Assembly (NCBI RefSeq): GCF_032193765.1
Contig: NZ_JAVBIJ010000001.1
Coordinates: forward strand, 2,976,001-3,040,000
From: Rhodoferax potami
GTDB lineage: Bacteria; Pseudomonadota; Gammaproteobacteria; Burkholderiales; Burkholderiaceae_C
Length of the DNA: 64,000 bases
Reading direction: 5' to 3'
Made by a program: the position numbers and the translations under genes. The notes under the pieces are model-generated. The model worked only from the letters and a program-made list of their open reading frames with translations, did not search any database and was not told the DNA's origin. Shown piece by piece: positions 16,903 through 25,907 of this stretch. Numbering within the stretch: the first letter of the stretch is position 1; every line of letters begins with the position of its first letter.

Positions 16903-18169
16903 CGGGAGCCGGTGTACCGGGCTTGGCAAGCCGGCCCTTGACCATGTCGAACTTGAACAGGCGGCACTCCAGCGGGCCGTTCCACATCGGTACCCGGCGC
17001 GACTCTTTGAGGCGCATTTTGCTGGGCAGCTTGAGGTCGGGGGTGAGCATCCAGGCGGTCCAGCCGCTGTAGTTTTTCTTCCAGTGGCTGGCCAGCTGGT
17101 TGAAAAAGTCCACGCCCTCATCGGTCTCCGCCAGCTCACGCGCGCCATAGCGGGCGCCTTCGCCCTCACCCGCCACGCCGCTGATACCGATACGCTCGCC
17201 ATACGGTGGGTTGATCAACATGACGCCACCCCCGGTGTCGCTCACATCAATAGGGGGCATGCGCTGCAAAGCATCGCCGCCGCGGAACTCGATCACATCA
17301 GCCACACCAGCGCGCTGCGCATTGCGCTCGGCAAAGTCGACCATCCGGAAGGACACATCGCTGCCGTAGATCAAGGCTTTTTGACCTGGCTCCGGCTTCA
17401 CGACGGCCTCTGCCGCTTCTTTTTTCATAGCAGCCCACTCTTCCGATCGGAAAGGCTTGTACTTCTCAAACGCAAAGCGGCGCAGCGAACCTGCTGCAAT
17501 ATTGCAGGCAATCTGGGCTGCTTCAATGACCACCGTGCCGCTGCCGCAGCAGGGGTCATAGAGGGGCAGCAAATCGGCATCGCCCGAGGCCCAGCCGCTA
17601 GCGGCGATCATGGCGGCTGCGAGGGTTTCCTTGAGCGGCGCATCGCCCTTATCTTCGCGCCAGCCGCGCTTGAACAGGGGCTCACCCGAGGTATCGATAT
17701 AAAGCGAACAGCTGTCGGTGGTCAGGTGGGCGAAGATGCGTACATCCGGCCACTGGGTGTTCACATCCGGGCGCACGCCGCCCGCCACTTCGCGGAAGCG
17801 GTCGCAGACTGCGTCTTTCACCTTCAAGGCAGCAAAGTTCAACGAGGTCAAGGGGCTGTGCTGCGCCGTGACCTCGACCTTGATGCTTTCGCGCGGCGTG
17901 AACCAGCGCTCCCACGCCACTTGCATGGCAGCGCGGTACAAGTCCTGCTCGCTGCGGTACTCGGTGTACGACACCAAGACCAGCACCCGCTGGGCCAGGC
18001 GGCTGTAGAGGTTGAGCAGCATTGCATGCTCAAACCCGGTACGCACGGCTACGCCGCCGCGCTGCTTGGTGATACAGCCCGGGGGCAGACCGGTGATCTG
18101 CAAAATTTCGGGGGCAAGATAGTCCTCCACGCCGGCAGCGCAGGGGAGAAAAAGAGTCAATTGGTTCAT
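16895..18169 (-). CDS. THUMP-containing class I SAM-dependent RNA methyltransferase (RlmL-like)
   Basis: 424 residues. An N-terminal THUMP/ferredoxin-like RNA-binding region (about 1-165) is followed by a Rossmann methyltransferase: motif I in DPCCGSGTVVIEAA, acidic loop in YGSDVSFRMVDFAERNA, and the catalytic NPPYGER typical of N2-guanine RNA methylases. It resembles the N-terminal (RlmL) half of the E. coli RlmKL fusion, which makes m2G2445 in 23S rRNA; that target is an inference. Its ATG overlaps the rpoN stop (four bases) and its 3' end overlaps the PIN gene. The start MNQLTLF is fixed by this overlap. Confidence 0.87.
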   Translation of the reverse strand: MNQLTLFLPCAAGVEDYLAPEILQITGLPPGCITKQRGGVAVRTGFEHAMLLNLYSRLAQRVLVLVSYTEYRSEQDLYRAAMQVAWERWFTPRESIKVEVTAQHSPLTSLNFAALKVKDAVCDRFREVAGGVRPDVNTQWPDVRIFAHLTTDSCSLYIDTSGEPLFKRGWREDKGDAPLKETLAAAMIAASGWASGDADLLPLYDPCCGSGTVVIEAAQIACNIAAGSLRRFAFEKYKPFRSEEWAAMKKEAAEAVVKPEPGQKALIYGSDVSFRMVDFAERNAQRAGVADVIEFRGGDALQRMPPIDVSDTGGGVMLINPPYGERIGISGVAGEGEGARYGARELAETDEGVDFFNQLASHWKKNYSGWTAWMLTPDLKLPSKMRLKESRRVPMWNGPLECRLFKFDMVKGRLAKPGTPAPDA

Positions 18170-19767
18170 AGCGCTTTGCGGAGTGAGGCGGGGGCAATCT
18201 TCAGCCCCTCGCGGTATTTGGCCACGGTGCGCCGGGCGCATTCAATGCCCTGCTCTTTGAGCATGTCGGAAATCTGGTTATCGCTCAAGGGCTTTTTGGG
18301 GCTCTCGGAGGCAATAAATTGCTTGATCAGCGCCCGCACCGCGGTGCTGGACGCATTGCCACCGCTCTCGGTGCCCAGGCCGGAGCCGAAAAAGTATTTC
18401 AGCTCAAAGGTGCCGAACGGCGTGGCCATGTACTTGGCGGTCGTGACGCGGCTGATGGTGGACTCGTGTAGACCCAGCTCGTCAGCAATTTCACGGAGCA
18501 CCAGAGGGCGCATGGCCAGCTCACCGTGGGTGAAGAAATTCTTTTGTCGCTCGACGATGGCGGTGCTGACTCGCAAAATCGTGTCGAAGCGCTGCTGGAT
18601 GTTTTTGATGAACCAGCGTGCTTCCTGCAATCGCTGCTGCAGCCCGGCATGGCTGGAGCTGGCTTTGTGGTTGCGCAGCACGTTGGCATAGATGTCGTGG
18701 ACTTTAAGCCGCGGCATCACATCGGGGTTGAGCTGCACGCGAAACTTGGCGGCGCCACCCACTCTGCCGATCGGCACGACCAGCACATCGGGCACCACAA
18801 TGTTGCGCTCAACATCCACAAAACGGCGGCCGGGCTTGGGCTCCAGGCGGGCAATCAGGGCAATGGCTTCGCGCACCAGCGCGTCGCTCCCGACGCCGGC
18901 TTGCACCAAACGCTTGATGTCCCGGCGCGCCAACAACTCCATGGGCTGTTGGCAAATCGCCAACGCCACCTGCAGCACCTCGATGCGGGCCCATTCGCCA
19001 TCGTCATCCGCGGTTTGCAACAGGGCCTGGATCTGCAGGCGCAAACACTCGCCCAGGTCACGCGCGCCCACCCCCACCGGCTCCAGGCTGTGCAGCAAGC
19101 CCCGTGCAACGGTGAAGTGGTGCACCAGCTCATGGAGCTGCTCTTCGTCACCGGGGTGCAGGCTTTGAGCCAATTCCGCCAGCGGCTCCTCGAGGTAACC
19201 GTCGTCGTTCAGGGACTCGATCAAGAACCGCAGGGCCGCTGCATCCTCAGGGCTCAGGCGCAAGCCCGCCGCCTGGCGGTGCAAAAAAATCTGCAATGAC
19301 TCGCCCGAGCGCGCCAGTTCGGTGGCGTCTTTCTGCTCGTCGTCGTCAAGGTTGTTGGCTTTGGCCTTCGCGTCAACGCCCCATTCGCCATCGTCCGGGG
19401 TCATTTCGGTCGTGCCGTCGCCCTCCCAGCTGGGTTCGTCGCTGCTAGACAAGGGCGAGGACTCTTCCTCATTTGTGCTGCTAGCGCTCGTACTGCTTGC
19501 GTACTCAGCTACTGAATTGATAGCAAAATCAGGCTCTCGCTCGCTCAGGCGATCGCCTTCGCTCACCGTGGCATCGACCGTATCGAGCCCGAAGTCCTCG
19601 CGCTCGGCACGCTCTTCGGTCAACTCCAGAAACGGGTTTTCATCCAGCATTTGCTCCACTTCCTGGCTGAGCTCCAGGGTGGAGAGCTGCAACAGGCGAA
19701 TGGATTGTTGCAGCTGGGGCGTGAGTGCCAGGTGCTGCGAAACTCGGAGCGAGAGACCTTGTTTCAT
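18166..19767 (-). CDS. rpoN: RNA polymerase sigma-54 factor
   Basis: 533 residues. Region I (residues 1-50, QHLALTPQLQQSIRLLQLSTLEL) is the activator-responsive glutamine-rich segment; an acidic region II (about 50-140) follows, then the core-binding domain and the C-terminal RpoN box ARRTVAKYRE ending close to the C terminus. RpoN directs polymerase to -24/-12 promoters and needs an AAA+ activator. It begins immediately after the lptB stop and overlaps the RNA methyltransferase gene. Residues 80-99 in the acidic linker (from DFAINSVAEYA) are encoded by an inverted copy of the dispersed repeat, in a region tolerant of insertion. Confidence 0.97.
   Translation of the reverse strand: MKQGLSLRVSQHLALTPQLQQSIRLLQLSTLELSQEVEQMLDENPFLELTEERAEREDFGLDTVDATVSEGDRLSEREPDFAINSVAEYASSTSASSTNEEESSPLSSSDEPSWEGDGTTEMTPDDGEWGVDAKAKANNLDDDEQKDATELARSGESLQIFLHRQAAGLRLSPEDAAALRFLIESLNDDGYLEEPLAELAQSLHPGDEEQLHELVHHFTVARGLLHSLEPVGVGARDLGECLRLQIQALLQTADDDGEWARIEVLQVALAICQQPMELLARRDIKRLVQAGVGSDALVREAIALIARLEPKPGRRFVDVERNIVVPDVLVVPIGRVGGAAKFRVQLNPDVMPRLKVHDIYANVLRNHKASSSHAGLQQRLQEARWFIKNIQQRFDTILRVSTAIVERQKNFFTHGELAMRPLVLREIADELGLHESTISRVTTAKYMATPFGTFELKYFFGSGLGTESGGNASSTAVRALIKQFIASESPKKPLSDNQISDMLKEQGIECARRTVAKYREGLKIAPASLRKAL
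19471..19531 (-). repeat. Dispersed palindromic repeat, copy 3 (inside rpoN)
   Basis: Read on the minus strand: TTGCTATCAATTCAGTAGC, a degenerate middle, and a GCGCTAGCAGCACAAAT tail. The copy lies in frame in the acidic linker of RpoN. Confidence 0.75.
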
Positions 19768-20544
19768 CTACATCTTGAAATGTTCACCGAGGTACACCCG
19801 GCGCACATCGGCGTTATTCACGATCTCTGAGGGCGTGCCCTCTGCCAGCACATGCCCGTCGCTGATGATGTACGCGTGGTCGCAAATACCCAGGGTCTCA
19901 CGCACGTTGTGGTCGGTGATCAGCACGCCGATACCGCGGGCCTTCAGGAAGTTGATGATGCGTTGGATCTCAATCACCGCGATCGGGTCGATACCCGCAA
20001 AGGGCTCATCCAGCAAGATAAAGCGGGGCCTGGTGGCCAACGCCCGCGCAATTTCGACACGACGGCGCTCCCCTCCGGACAAGGCCAGCGAGGGCGATTC
20101 CCGCAAATGCTCCACCCGGAGCTCTTGGAGCAAATCAGTCAGTCGGCGTTCGATTTCATCGGACTTCAAAGGGGCTCCGGCATCGTCGCGCTGCAGCTCC
20201 AGCACGGCGCGCACGTTGTCTTCCACATTGAGCTTGCGGAAGATGGAGGCTTCTTGCGGCAAGTAGCCCAAGCCGAGGCGGGCACGGCGGTGAATCGGCA
20301 TGTGCTCGATGCTTTGGCCGTCGATGGTGATATCGCCCGCACTGGCTCGCAGCAAACCCACGATCATGTAAAACGACGTGGTTTTACCCGCGCCATTGGG
20401 GCCCAGCAAACCCACCACCTCGCCGGTGCGAACCGCCAGCGACACATCTTTCACGACCTGGCGTTTGCCATAGTACTTTTGCAGATGGCGGGCTTCGAGC
20501 CGCCCGGCACTGCTGTCCGGGGTGTCTTTGACGAGGTCGTTCAC
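19768..20544 (-). CDS. lptB: LPS export ABC transporter ATPase LptB
   Basis: 258 residues. Walker [10 protein letters not shown], signature [15 protein letters not shown], Walker [13 protein letters not shown] and switch His in [10 protein letters not shown] are all present; [13 protein letters not shown] is the LptB-type Q-loop. LptB powers extraction of lipopolysaccharide from the inner membrane by LptFG. The first ~15 residues ([11 protein letters not shown]) extend beyond the E. coli protein. It overlaps lptA by four bases and its stop is directly followed by the rpoN ATG. Confidence 0.95.
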   Translation of the reverse strand: MNDLVKDTPDSSAGRLEARHLQKYYGKRQVVKDVSLAVRTGEVVGLLGPNGAGKTTSFYMIVGLLRASAGDITIDGQSIEHMPIHRRARLGLGYLPQEASIFRKLNVEDNVRAVLELQRDDAGAPLKSDEIERRLTDLLQELRVEHLRESPSLALSGGERRRVEIARALATRPRFILLDEPFAGIDPIAVIEIQRIINFLKARGIGVLITDHNVRETLGICDHAYIISDGHVLAEGTPSEIVNNADVRRVYLGEHFKM

Positions 20545-21149
20545 TGGCCGACCTTCTCGATTTGGGGCGTAACTTTGAGTTCAGCACCACTGGCAATCGG
20601 CGCCGCAGTGCCCCGCTCGGGCTTGGGTGTCAACATGGCTCGCACCCGCCCTGCAGGGGCTGCGGCTGTCTTGGGCGCACCATCCACCGTGAAACGGTCG
20701 GTCAGGTTCTCATAGAGGATGACCGCACCGGTCACCTCGTCCGCCAGCGTTGCGCCGCGCAAACGGCGCATCTGGGCTTTTTTGATGAAGCGCACGGTAT
20801 CGGCTTTGCCGTCGTATTCGATCGTATCGCCCTCGCCCTCGATGTACTCATCGATGCCGTCGCGCTTCTGGCGGAAAAAGGCCTGCTTGTCCGGTGAGCC
20901 GGTCACCAAGCCGAATTGATAGCCTTCGGGGTCCTGGCGAACCTCGATCTGGCTCCCCCGGATCAAGATGCTCCCCTTGGTGAGGATCACATTGCCCGTG
21001 AAGATGCTGACTTGTTTGAGGTCGTCGTAGCGCAAAGCGTCGGACTCCACATTCATGGGCTTATTGCGGTCCGCCTTTTCGGCGCGAACGCTGCCCACAA
21101 GGCCCGACAAGACCAGCAGAACCGACAGGGACAACACAATTTTTTTCAT
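20541..21149 (-). CDS. lptA: LPS transport periplasmic bridge protein LptA
   Basis: 202 residues with a Sec signal (residues 1-23, ending SVRA). The OstA/LptA jellyroll begins at [15 protein letters not shown] and includes [16 protein letters not shown] and [12 protein letters not shown]. LptA polymerises into the periplasmic bridge that carries LPS to LptDE. The C-terminal ~45 residues (Ala/Pro-rich) exceed the core. Immediately upstream is a DHH phosphoesterase rather than the usual lptC/kdsC, so lptC must lie elsewhere. Confidence 0.93.
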   Translation of the reverse strand: MKKIVLSLSVLLVLSGLVGSVRAEKADRNKPMNVESDALRYDDLKQVSIFTGNVILTKGSILIRGSQIEVRQDPEGYQFGLVTGSPDKQAFFRQKRDGIDEYIEGEGDTIEYDGKADTVRFIKKAQMRRLRGATLADEVTGAVILYENLTDRFTVDGAPKTAAAPAGRVRAMLTPKPERGTAAPIASGAELKVTPQIEKVGQ

Positions 21150-21223
21150 AGGGGCACGAAACTTGCTCGAAGAGCGCTCGGCTCATTGTACCGAGCACTT
21201 CACGGCTCCTGCCCCCGCAGTAC

Positions 21224-22156
21224 TCAGCCGTCTGCGTTAATTTTGTGGATCAGTGCTTGCAGCACTTCGGCGGCTTGGGCGTTATCCACTTGGCAGGTGC
21301 CGGCATTGGCATGACCGCCGCCGCCGTAGCTCAGCATCAATTCGCCAACATGGGTTTTGGAGCTGCGGTTGGTGATCGATTTACCGGTCGCAAACACGGT
21401 GTTTTGCTTTTGCAGACCCCACAACACGTGGATAGAAATATTGGTGTCCGGGAACAGGGCATACACCATGAACCGGTTGACTGCGTAAATGATGTCCTCA
21501 TTGCGCAAGTCCAGCACTAAGAGATTGCCGTGCACGGTAGAGCAGCGCAAGAGCTGCTCTTTGGCCTTGGCTGCATGCTCAAAATAGAGCTCGACCCGCT
21601 CGACCACGTCCGGCAGCTGCAGGATCTGCTCGATACCGTGGTGACGGCAGTATTGGATCAAATCCATCATCAGCTGGTAATTGCTGACCCGGAACTCACG
21701 GAATCGGCCCAAGCCGGTGCGCGAATCCATCAGGTAATTCAGCAGCACCCAGCCTGTGGGATTCATGATTTCATCGTGGCTGAAGCGGGCAGAGTCGCCT
21801 TTGTCCACCGCCTCCATCATGTCGTGGAAGCGCGCCGGAAAGCGGCTGGCGCCGCCATAGTGGTCATAGACCACGCGGGCCGCCGAATCGGCATGAGGCA
21901 GGATGATGTGATTCGGCCGCTCGCCGGTGTTGCGCAGCGTCTCAGACTCGTGGTGATCAAACGCCAAGTGAACGCCCGGCACATACGGCAGGTTGGTCGT
22001 GATATCGCGGTCAGAGACCTCGATCTTGCCGTCCTGCATATCCTTGGGGTGGACAAACTTGATGTCGTCAATCAAGTCCAATTCATTGAGGAGAACGGCG
22101 CACACCAAGCCATCGAAATCGCTACGGGTGACCAAACGGAACTTCTGGCTAGACAT
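21224..22156 (-). CDS. DHH-family phosphoesterase
   Basis: 310 residues. Motif I DFDG (residues 13-16), motif III FDHHES (about 66) and a C-terminal glycine-rich GGGGHANAGTC (DHHA1 signature) are intact, as is DKGDSA between them. DHH phosphoesterases with Mn hydrolyse short oligonucleotides, cyclic dinucleotide products, pyrophosphate or polyphosphate; this single-domain type is often annotated as exopolyphosphatase-like or NrnB-like, and the substrate is open. It has its own GAGGAG ribosome-binding site and lies between dsbA and lptA on the same strand. Confidence 0.85.
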   Translation of the reverse strand: MSSQKFRLVTRSDFDGLVCAVLLNELDLIDDIKFVHPKDMQDGKIEVSDRDITTNLPYVPGVHLAFDHHESETLRNTGERPNHIILPHADSAARVVYDHYGGASRFPARFHDMMEAVDKGDSARFSHDEIMNPTGWVLLNYLMDSRTGLGRFREFRVSNYQLMMDLIQYCRHHGIEQILQLPDVVERVELYFEHAAKAKEQLLRCSTVHGNLLVLDLRNEDIIYAVNRFMVYALFPDTNISIHVLWGLQKQNTVFATGKSITNRSSKTHVGELMLSYGGGGHANAGTCQVDNAQAAEVLQALIHKINADG

Positions 22157-22174
22157 ACGACAGACTCCTCAACG

Positions 22175-22190
22175 ATGAATAAAAATTCAT
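22175..22190. promoter_or_regulatory. AT-rich palindrome upstream of the DHH gene
   Basis: ATGAAT-AAAA-ATTCAT is a perfect inverted repeat about 20 bases before the start codon, in a GC-rich region. It may be an operator overlapping the promoter. Confidence 0.25.
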
Positions 22191-22247
22191 TCTAGCCCCG
22201 CACCTGAGGCCAAGCGCCACAGGTTTGCCTAGTGCAGGGCTTGGGTA

Positions 22248-22904
22248 TTAGCCGCGTCCTGCGCGCTGGTCGGCGATCAATGCATCGACCACTTGCAAGG
22301 CCCGCTGCATGTTGCCGGCCATGGAGCCGTCGGTATAAAAACGCCCCGCCACACCGAGGGCCGGCACGCCTTCCACCTTATAGGCGTTTTGCAATTGCAG
22401 TGCCTTGCCGGCCTTGGTCGCTACTGTGAATGAGTTGTACTGGGCCACAAACTGCTCTCGGTTCACGCCCTGTTGGCTGATCCACTCCACGATGGCCTCG
22501 GGCCGCGCCAGGTTTTGCTTTTCCACATGGATGGCGGCAAACACTTTGGCGTGGAGTTTGGGCACCAAGCCCATGGCCTCCAGTGTGTAAAACAAGCGCT
22601 GCTGGGGAACAAAGCTTTCCTGGAAAGCAATCGGCGCACGGCGGAACGACACATCTTTGGGAAGATTTTTGGTCCAGGCCTGCAATGCCGGCTCAAACGC
22701 GTTGCAGTGCGGGCAGTTGTACCAAAAGAACTCCACCACCTCGATCTTTCCTGCGGGCGCCTCGACCGGCGCGCGGGGATCTACCACCTGATAGTCGGTA
22801 CCGGCCTCTGGCTTTTTCGCCTGGGCTTGAGCCAAAGAAGACCAGGTTCCGGCGGCGCTCAAGGCGGCGCCAGCAGCGACATGGGTAAATGCACGACGTT
22901 TCAT
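22248..22904 (-). CDS. dsbA: Thiol:disulfide interchange protein DsbA
   Basis: 218 residues. The start MKRRAF gives a proper signal peptide ending AQA near residue 28. The thioredoxin-like domain has the CPHC active site at Cys64-Cys67 (FWYNCPHC) and the cis-Pro loop GVPALG near residue 185, with the inserted helical domain between. DsbA oxidises cysteines of exported proteins in the periplasm and is reoxidised by DsbB. It follows the SPOR gene by 63 bases in the same direction. Confidence 0.94.
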   Translation of the reverse strand: MKRRAFTHVAAGAALSAAGTWSSLAQAQAKKPEAGTDYQVVDPRAPVEAPAGKIEVVEFFWYNCPHCNAFEPALQAWTKNLPKDVSFRRAPIAFQESFVPQQRLFYTLEAMGLVPKLHAKVFAAIHVEKQNLARPEAIVEWISQQGVNREQFVAQYNSFTVATKAGKALQLQNAYKVEGVPALGVAGRFYTDGSMAGNMQRALQVVDALIADQRAGRG

Positions 22905-22967
22905 ATCAAAAAGACTCCATAGAGGCGCTGTGTGAGCAAGCACCGCGCCCAAAGTTCCCGCTCTGGC

Positions 22968-23672
22968 TCAGCGCTGCACGCGCACCAGCGCTGTTTCCAA
23001 ACCGGCTTTGTCCATCTTTTCCTTGGCCTTGTCCGCATCCTCTTTCTTCTCGAAAGGACCGACCCGGACCCGGAACACCGGTTTACCCGATAGCTCGCGC
23101 TCAGAAATTTTGGTTTCAATACCGCTCAACGAAAGCTTGGCACGCTGGCTTTCTGCATCCTCGGCAGTACGGAACGAGCCCACCTGCACCCAGAAAGAGA
23201 ACACCTCCGACTCTGAGGCTGCCACCTTGGCCTTTGCCAGATCACCCAAAGGATCGGCAGAGGCTTTGGGGTCTGCTTTGGCATCCGGCTTGGCGGCTGT
23301 TTTGGCATCGGCCTTGGTATCTGTCTTCGCTTCTGACTTTGCTTCGGATTTGGCATCCGTTTTGGCGTCGACAGCCGGCGACTTCGCCTCAGAAACTTTG
23401 CTCGGCGCACTCGGGCTGGAAGCGGCCAGTCCCGGCACGCTGGTAGCAGGCACAGCCCCGACCGGATTTTTGCCGTACATCGGCGCGTTCGGGTCCCAGT
23501 TTTTGTTTTTCTGGGTCTCGGCAGCATCTTGGTCGGCGCTGCGGCTGTTGCTCTTGTTCATAAAAGGCACAGGCACTTTGGTGACGTAAACCGCCACCGC
23601 CAGCGCTGCGCCCAAGCCCACCACCACGCCTACGATGAACCCGACCAGGGTTCCGCCACGCTCGTTCTTCAT
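22968..23672 (-). CDS. SPOR-domain cell-division-type membrane protein (FtsN-like)
   Basis: 234 residues. A short cytoplasmic tail is followed by one membrane segment (about residues 8-30, VGFIVGVVVGLGAALAVAVY), a long low-complexity Lys/Ala/Asp/Ser linker (about 60-145, with repeated AKSEAKTDAK-like units) and a C-terminal SPOR domain (about 157-232, FWVQVGSFRTAEDAE and VFRVRVGPFEKKEDA). SPOR domains bind denuded peptidoglycan at the septum. The position between argS and dsbA is typical of Burkholderiales. The repeat-rich linker DNA may vary in length between strains. Confidence 0.88.
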   Translation of the reverse strand: MKNERGGTLVGFIVGVVVGLGAALAVAVYVTKVPVPFMNKSNSRSADQDAAETQKNKNWDPNAPMYGKNPVGAVPATSVPGLAASSPSAPSKVSEAKSPAVDAKTDAKSEAKSEAKTDTKADAKTAAKPDAKADPKASADPLGDLAKAKVAASESEVFSFWVQVGSFRTAEDAESQRAKLSLSGIETKISERELSGKPVFRVRVGPFEKKEDADKAKEKMDKAGLETALVRVQR

Positions 23673-23692
23673 GCCTTGCTTTCTCAGAGAAA

Positions 23693-25390
23693 TTACATCT
23701 TCTGCGGAGCGCTCACGCCCAGCACCGCCAGGCCATTGTGCAGCACCTGCGCAGTCGCAGCGACCAGCGCCAGGCGCGCGAGTTTGACCGCCTCGTCATC
23801 CACCAGAATGCGCTCGGCATCGTAGTAGCTGTGGTAGCTGGCCGCCAATTCGCGCAGGTAGAAGGTCACGTCATGCGGCGCCTCGCCCTCAGTAGCGGCG
23901 GTCAGCATTTCGGGGAATTTTGCCAACAGCAGCATCAGGGCCTGGGCTTGCGGGCTCTCGAGGGCAGACAGGTCAACCCCCTTGAGCAGGGCCACATCGC
24001 CACCCCAGCTCGCCAGCACCGAGCAAATGCGTGCGTGGGCGTACTGCACGTAGTAGACAGGGTTGTCGTTGTTTTTGGCCACTGCCAAATCCACATCGAA
24101 GGTGTATTCGGTGTCCGGCTTGCGGCTCAGCAGGAAGAAACGCACTGCATCTTTACTGGTCCACTCAATCAGGTCGCGCAGCGTCACATAGCTGCCGGCG
24201 CGCTTGCTGATCTTGACCTCTTCACCGCCCTTGACCACGCGCACCATGGTGTGCAACACGTAGTCGGGGTAGCCTTGGGGAATGCCGACATCGGCCGCTT
24301 GCAGCCCGGCACGCACCCGGGCAATCGTGCCGTGGTGGTCGGTGCCCTGGATGTTCACCACTTTGCTGAAGCCACGCTCCCACTTGGCAATGTGGTACGC
24401 CACATCGGGCACGAAGTAGGTGTAGGTGCCATCCTTCTTGCGCATGACGCGGTCTTTGTCGTCACCGTAGTCGGTGCTCTTGAGCCACAGCGCGCCGTCC
24501 TGCTCATAAGTTTTGCCGTTGGATACCAACTTGTTCACCGCCGCTTCGACACGGCCGCTGGTGTACAGGCTGGACTCGAGGTAGTACTGGTCAAAGTGCA
24601 GATTGAAGGCCTGCAGGTCTTTGTCCTGCTCGTTGCGCAAGTAGGCCACCGCAAACTGGCGGATGTTGTCGTAATCGTCCACATCGCCATTGGCGGTGAA
24701 CTCGCGGTCGTCTGCCTTGACGGTCGCACAGGCCAAAAAATCGTTGGCAATTTCCTGGATGTAATCGCCGTTGTAAAACGCCTTGCTCTCCGGGTTATCG
24801 GGGTCGGTGGGCCAGCAGGTGTCGCCCGGCTTGAAGCCCTTGGCGCGCAGTTGGGTGCTCTTGGTGAGCGTTTCGATTTGCACGCCGGCGTCGTTGTAAT
24901 AAAACTCGCGGTGCACCTTGTAGCCTTGGGTGGCAAACAGGTTGCAGATAGCGTCGCCCAGCGCCGCCTGGCGGCCGTGGCCCACGTGCAACGGACCGGT
25001 CGGGTTCGCCGACACAAACTCCACCAACACCGGCTTGCCGCTGTCCGCCTGGTAGCCAAAGCGCAAGCCTTGGCCCAGCACTTCGCGCACCACTTCCTGC
25101 TTGGCAGCTGGCTTCAGGCGAATGTTGATAAAGCCGGGGCCGGCAATTTCAACGTCTTGCACCCACTGTTGGTACACCGGGGTGGCCAGTAGCTCCGTGC
25201 GCAGGGTTTCGGCAAGCTGGCGCGGATTCATCTTGAGCGGCTTGGCCAATTGCATGGCCGCCGTGGTGGCGAAATCGCCATGGGCCGCCACCTTGGGCGA
25301 CTCGAAGGCGGCCTTGGGGCCGGCTCCGGGAGACAGTTTTTCAAGGCAGGCGGCCAGCGCCTGCAGAAGTTCGTGTTTGACAGTAAGCAT
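23693..25390 (-). CDS. argS: Arginyl-tRNA synthetase
   Basis: 565 residues, class I synthetase. The HIGH signature appears as [12 protein letters not shown] near residue 133 and the KMSKS-equivalent as KISKR in [17 protein letters not shown] near residue 395. The N-terminal additional domain (residues 1-95) and the C-terminal DALR anticodon-binding domain (ending [14 protein letters not shown]) are both present. It charges tRNA-Arg and should be essential. A TAAAAT hexamer sits six bases before the ATG with no evident Shine-Dalgarno sequence. Confidence 0.96.
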   Translation of the reverse strand: MLTVKHELLQALAACLEKLSPGAGPKAAFESPKVAAHGDFATTAAMQLAKPLKMNPRQLAETLRTELLATPVYQQWVQDVEIAGPGFINIRLKPAAKQEVVREVLGQGLRFGYQADSGKPVLVEFVSANPTGPLHVGHGRQAALGDAICNLFATQGYKVHREFYYNDAGVQIETLTKSTQLRAKGFKPGDTCWPTDPDNPESKAFYNGDYIQEIANDFLACATVKADDREFTANGDVDDYDNIRQFAVAYLRNEQDKDLQAFNLHFDQYYLESSLYTSGRVEAAVNKLVSNGKTYEQDGALWLKSTDYGDDKDRVMRKKDGTYTYFVPDVAYHIAKWERGFSKVVNIQGTDHHGTIARVRAGLQAADVGIPQGYPDYVLHTMVRVVKGGEEVKISKRAGSYVTLRDLIEWTSKDAVRFFLLSRKPDTEYTFDVDLAVAKNNDNPVYYVQYAHARICSVLASWGGDVALLKGVDLSALESPQAQALMLLLAKFPEMLTAATEGEAPHDVTFYLRELAASYHSYYDAERILVDDEAVKLARLALVAATAQVLHNGLAVLGVSAPQKM

Positions 25391-25396
25391 GCGCAG

Positions 25397-25402
25397 ATTT
25401 TA
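25397..25402 (-). promoter_or_regulatory. Candidate -10 hexamer for a leaderless argS transcript
   Basis: Read on the minus strand, TAAAAT is followed by CTGCGC and then the argS ATG: six bases between hexamer and start, and no ribosome-binding site. Confidence 0.45.
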
Positions 25403-25531
25403 CGGGCCTGGAAAAACTGTGATTTCTGTGACTTTGTCCGCCCCTGTGGTCATGGGCACGCTGTATGCTGAGGGCTCCCATTGAGGGATTTCTGCAACGG
25501 CAGCCGCGCTGCCTTTTTTACGGGACACCAC

Positions 25532-25849
25532 ATGAAGCAACTGATTTCTTATATCGCTTTGGGTTTGGCTCTGGCCGTGGGCGGCGCGCATGCTGCAGAC
25601 GAAAAGGCTCCGACAGCCCAGCAAGGCAAGATGAAGACCTGCAATGCCGATGCCAAGACAAAAGACCTCAAAGGCGATGAACGCAAAGCCTTCATGAAGG
25701 ACTGCCTGAGCGCCAAGCCCGCCGCAGCTGAAGGCGGCAAAACCGCGCAGCAAAACAAGATGAAGACCTGTAATGCGGACGCCAAGACCAAAGACCTCAA
25801 GGGCGATGACCGCAAGAAGTTCATGAGCGAGTGCCTGAGCGCTAAGTAA
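25532..25849 (+). CDS. PsiF repeat family secreted protein
   Basis: 105 residues. A signal peptide (residues 1-22, ending AHAAD) precedes two near-identical PsiF repeats: residues 29-62 and 72-105, each with KMKTCNADAKTKDLKGD and ending CLSAK. Each repeat has two cysteines, so two intra-repeat disulfides are likely in the periplasm. E. coli PsiF is induced by phosphate starvation; its function is unknown. An intrinsic terminator follows within 25 bases. Confidence 0.88.
   Translation: MKQLISYIALGLALAVGGAHAADEKAPTAQQGKMKTCNADAKTKDLKGDERKAFMKDCLSAKPAAAEGGKTAQQNKMKTCNADAKTKDLKGDDRKKFMSECLSAK
25616..25846 (+). repeat. Two-unit tandem repeat within the PsiF gene
   Basis: Two 102-base units, at about 25616-25717 and 25745-25846, encode almost the same 34 residues, separated by a short linker. 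This is an internal duplication of the PsiF motif. Confidence 0.75.
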
Positions 25850-25871
25850 GCCACCCGGCATCGCTGTATCC

Positions 25872-25907
25872 AAGGCCCGGCGGCATCACTGCCCGGGCCT
25901 TTTTTTA
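25872..25907. terminator. Intrinsic terminator, PsiF/ubiA
   Basis: AAGGCCCGG pairs with CCGGGCCTT around a 12-base loop and is followed by a T-run on the plus strand. The ubiA stop overlaps its right edge, so it may serve both genes. Confidence 0.85.

Noticed and set aside
22968..23672. Frameshift or artefact in the Lys/Ala-rich linker of the SPOR protein
   Set aside because: The frame is continuous from membrane helix to SPOR domain; low-complexity linkers are normal in FtsN-like proteins.
23738..25192. 484-codon open frame antisense to argS
   Set aside because: It is the shadow of argS in GC-rich DNA, with His/Val/Gly-rich composition and no recognisable motifs.
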